This document shows positions 62,328-64,000 of a stretch of DNA of 64,000 nt, piece by piece (the stretch's first letter is position 1; each line of letters begins with the position of its first letter). The notes beneath the pieces were generated by a model that was not told the origin of the DNA, did not search any database, and worked only from the letters and a program-made list of their open reading frames with translations. This stretch comes from UMGS75 sp963648435 (lineage in GTDB: Bacteria > Bacillota_I > Bacilli_A > ML615J-28 > CAG-313). The translations under genes were made by a program, and so were the position numbers. The DNA lies in the NCBI GenBank assembly GCA_963648435.1, contig CAVJDT010000004.1, forward strand, positions 15,122 to 79,121, written 5' to 3'.

Positions 62328-62873
62328 CTATTTATTTGTTTTAACATACACAACAGAAATTTGATATGAATCATCTTTTTTAAAAGATGATTTTGTTGCA
62401 TCATTGATGCTCACCGCATTATAGCTAGATGTATCCGCTCTTAAGTCACTTGTTTCTAACTTTGATATAACAGTACTATCTAATATTTGTTTAGATTGCT
62501 CAGCTTTATATAATTTTACGGTAGTTGTATTTTGAAGAGTAAAATCACCACTATTGCTATTTGCTTCAGAAATAGCAACAGAGCCTTTAACCGCGCCTTT
62601 TTGGATAAGAACATAATGTTTGTCAACCAAAACGACATAATTAAGTTCCGCAAGTTCACCATAATCTTCACTAGAAACATCAAGAACGGATTGAAGGAAT
62701 TCTTTATAGATACCAAGAGCATCTTGTTCAGCCGCCGATTTTTTAGCTTTTTTGATATAAGATGAAAGGGAAGGAATTAAGACAGCGGCCAAGATACCGA
62801 TAATAACAATAACAATAATTAATTCCGTAAGAGTAAACCCCTTTTTAAATTTTTTAACATTTAAATTTTCCAT
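62328..62873 (-). CDS. Prepilin-like protein, 181 aa
   Basis: Type IV pilin-like leader with G12/F13 cleavage site, E17 at +5, and the same hydrophobic helix as the 717-residue protein, followed by a 130-residue globular part of normal pilin size. That part has beta-strand pattern (ELNYVVLVDKHYVLIQKG) and no cysteines. Possibly the major subunit, with the 717-residue protein as a minor or tip component; that is inference. The gene lies 29 bases upstream of its large paralogue and directly downstream of a hairpin-repeat array. Confidence 0.85.
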   Translation of the reverse strand: MENLNVKKFKKGFTLTELIIVIVIIGILAAVLIPSLSSYIKKAKKSAAEQDALGIYKEFLQSVLDVSSEDYGELAELNYVVLVDKHYVLIQKGAVKGSVAISEANSNSGDFTLQNTTTVKLYKAEQSKQILDSTVISKLETSDLRADTSSYNAVSINDATKSSFKKDDSYQISVVYVKTNK

Positions 62874-62903
62874 AAAAATAATCTCCTTTATAAAAATATT
62901 TAG

Positions 62904-63116
62904 CAGTTCATCTGCGATGAACTGTGATAGTTTGCATTAAGCAAACAATTAATTATCATAAAACAGTTTGTACCAAACAGTGATAGTTTGCATTAAGCAA
63001 ACAATTAATTATCATAAAACAGTTTGTACCAAACAGTGATAGTTTGCATTAAGCAAACAATTAATTATCATAAAACAGTTTGTACCAAACAGTGATAGTA
63101 ATTCACCAAAGGTGAA
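62904..63116 (-). repeat. Array of palindromic repeats upstream of the prepilin genes
   Basis: Three exact tandem 56-base units (62925-62980, 62981-63036, 63037-63092). Each holds two dyads: GTTTGC-ATTAA-GCAAAC and GTTTG-TAC-CAAAC. The array is capped on one side by CAGTTCATC-TGC-GATGAACTG (62904-62924) and on the other by ATTCACC-AAA-GGTGAAT (about 63101-63117). Eight hairpins in about 213 bases, filling the gap between the 182-residue membrane protein and the prepilin start. There are no spacers, so it is not CRISPR. A regulatory leader, protein-binding array or slippage-prone switch is possible. Confidence 0.9.
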
Positions 63117-63126
63117 TAACTATTAA

Positions 63127-63675
63127 TTACGGCACTTTTTTATAAAGGAACCCCAGATTAAGATTAGAGAAAAAGAATGAATAACAGAAGTTAGAATTTA
63201 GGCAAGGGAAGAAAAGAGAAAGCCTAGTGAAAATAAAAGAGAAAAGGGATAGAGCCCTAAAAAGGCAAACGAAAGCGAGGATAGGGACAAGGAATTTAAG
63301 ATAGAAGCAAGTTTTCAGGAAAGCATTAGAGCCAAGAATGGAAGAAAGGCAGAAATGGTTTTCGGAGAAAAGAGCATCTTCATTAGAGATAAAATAAGCA
63401 AGAGAGAAGACAAGAGAGACAAGCATCACAAAAGAAGCAAGACAGTTAGTAAATTTAGAGAACCTGTTAAATTTCGTAATAAGGAAGATAGAAGTAGAAA
63501 AAGCCGTAAGGCAAGAGAAGCTAACGAGATAGAAGAAAGCTTGGTTATAGAAGCCGAATTTTTTCCCGCAAGCCGCAACAACGCCTAAGAAGCAAGTAAA
63601 GATTGCGGCAACGATAAAAGCCGTCCCTTGCATCAAAGTTTTTGATAATCTATCAACAAATTTATTGTGGTTCAA
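63127..63675 (-). CDS. Cysteine-rich multi-pass membrane protein of unknown function
   Basis: A 182-residue protein with four hydrophobic segments (about 18-36, 45-66, 76-95, 125-150). It is rich in Phe, Ser and Cys (nine cysteines). It starts with TTG 63675 after AGGGGG. I do not recognise it. Codons differ visibly from neighbours, with many CTT, TTC, TCC, GCC and CTC, so it may have been acquired recently. It stands between the signal peptidase gene and the prepilin array, where a pilin-processing or membrane accessory role would fit, but nothing in the sequence proves that. Confidence 0.65.
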   Translation of the reverse strand: MNHNKFVDRLSKTLMQGTAFIVAAIFTCFLGVVAACGKKFGFYNQAFFYLVSFSCLTAFSTSIFLITKFNRFSKFTNCLASFVMLVSLVFSLAYFISNEDALFSENHFCLSSILGSNAFLKTCFYLKFLVPILAFVCLFRALSLFSFIFTRLSLFFPCLNSNFCYSFFFSNLNLGFLYKKVP

Positions 63676-63714
63676 TATAATCCCCCTTTCGAAAAATTCA
63701 AAAAACGCAAAATA

Positions 63715-64000
63715 TTAATGAACCGACCCTAAAATAGAGCTAAAAGGAACAAGACCAAAACTTCTACTATCATAACTAGCATGTTTAATAGAATTTTTAG
63801 AAACAATTGCGGATCTATTATCACCAAGGACAAAACAAAAGCCCTGAGGGATAGTATAAGAAAAGCAAAGAGAGCCGTTTAACTTATATTTGAAAAGGCC
63901 ATCAAAATTAGCGTAGCGATAATTAAAATCATCATCATTCATATCACTATTACTATTACTATTACTATCACTAGCACTAGCACAAGTATTAAGAATATAT
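63715..64000 (-). CDS. lepB: Signal peptidase I, C-terminal part (runs off window)
   Basis: The minus-strand frame is open from the window edge to TAA at 63715-63717 (95 codons visible). The serine-peptidase box is FVLGDNR, then DSRSFGLVPFSSILGSV, the last third of signal peptidase I. GDNR and DSR are normally four to five residues apart; here 14 residues (SAIVSKNSIKHASY) intervene. Upstream, an Asn/Ser/Asp tract (SDSNSNSNSD) is encoded by short ACTATT repeats at about 63946-63970. The catalytic Ser and Lys would lie beyond the edge. It is probably dedicated to the surface proteins that follow. Confidence 0.8.
   Translation of the reverse strand, partial: YILNTCASASDSNSNSNSDMNDDDFNYRYANFDGLFKYKLNGSLCFSYTIPQGFCFVLGDNRSAIVSKNSIKHASYDSRSFGLVPFSSILGSVH

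Noticed and set aside
62925..63092. 56-base repeats as a CRISPR array
   Set aside because: Units are directly adjacent with no unique spacers, each contains two separate dyads, and no cas gene is nearby.
63355..63588. Plus-strand open frame of 77 codons rich in Lys, Arg and Glu
   Set aside because: It is the mirror of the minus-strand membrane gene, has no ribosome-binding site, and its composition is what the complement of Phe/Leu/Ser codons gives.

Overview
The window is a stretch of an AT-rich, low-GC Gram-positive (Bacillota) chromosome. Gene content and order point to a lineage near the Mollicutes/Erysipelotrichia/RF39 side of the Bacilli. Supporting order includes xerD-deoB, glyS-dnaG-rpoD-trmK-nif3 (the macromolecular synthesis operon), cmk/S1-der-gpsA, parE-parC, gerM-rdgB and yqfC-yqfD. 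Promoters are sigma-A-like with a 17-base spacer, often an extended -10, and frequently TTGCAA rather than TTGACA at -35. Tryptophan is TGG throughout. Stops are almost all TAA or TAG; I found TGA only at the ends of trmK and one AAA ATPase among intact genes. The standard code therefore looks right, with UGA nearly unused.

Layout. 1-3.85 kb (+): tail of a membrane protein, rluB, a PAP2 phosphatase, a Fic-like protein with a decayed active site, and a PHP phosphoesterase. 3.85-5.2 kb: a gene-free, repeat-bearing stretch that may be the remains of a mobile element. 5.2-28.8 kb (mostly -): housekeeping blocks (lipase-deoB-xerD, hemW, lepA, two CNNM/CorC transporters, proS, tldE-tldD, gpsA-der-cmk::S1, parC-parE). 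29-30.2 kb: plsY, yneF and ferredoxin. 30.3-36.2 kb (-): the glyS/dnaG/rpoD operon. 36.4-45.3 kb: alkaline phosphatase, yqfD/yqfC, a DUF4143 ATPase, an SGNH lipoprotein, rpsU, rdgB, gerM and a CPBP protease.

45.3-49.4 kb (-) is an accessory islet of two consecutive AAA-ATPase/TOPRIM-like gene pairs resembling OLD/AbiL/RloAB-type defence modules. The second pair is intact; the first is broken by frameshifts and contains a 49-N scaffold gap whose flanks duplicate each other. 49.5-64 kb (-) is a large surface locus. It holds a truncated signal peptidase I at the window edge, a TTG-started membrane protein, an array of palindromic 56-base repeats, two prepilin-like proteins (181 and 717 aa), a lipoprotein, two membrane proteins (one with Ig-like repeats) and an 1836-residue lipoprotein with about 18 Listeria-Bacteroides-type repeats and a BspA-like leucine-rich tail.

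Most striking points: (1) four sporulation/germination-family genes (yqfC, yqfD, gerM, a SpoVIF-like gene), with sigma-E-like promoters upstream of gerM and yqfC and a sigma-K-like one upstream of the SpoVIF-like gene; (2) an in-frame cmk-S1 fusion that keeps a Shine-Dalgarno and ATG at the junction; (3) the tandem ATPase/TOPRIM pairs; (4) the hairpin array in front of the prepilin genes; (5) a possible terminal-inverted-repeat remnant after the PHP gene.
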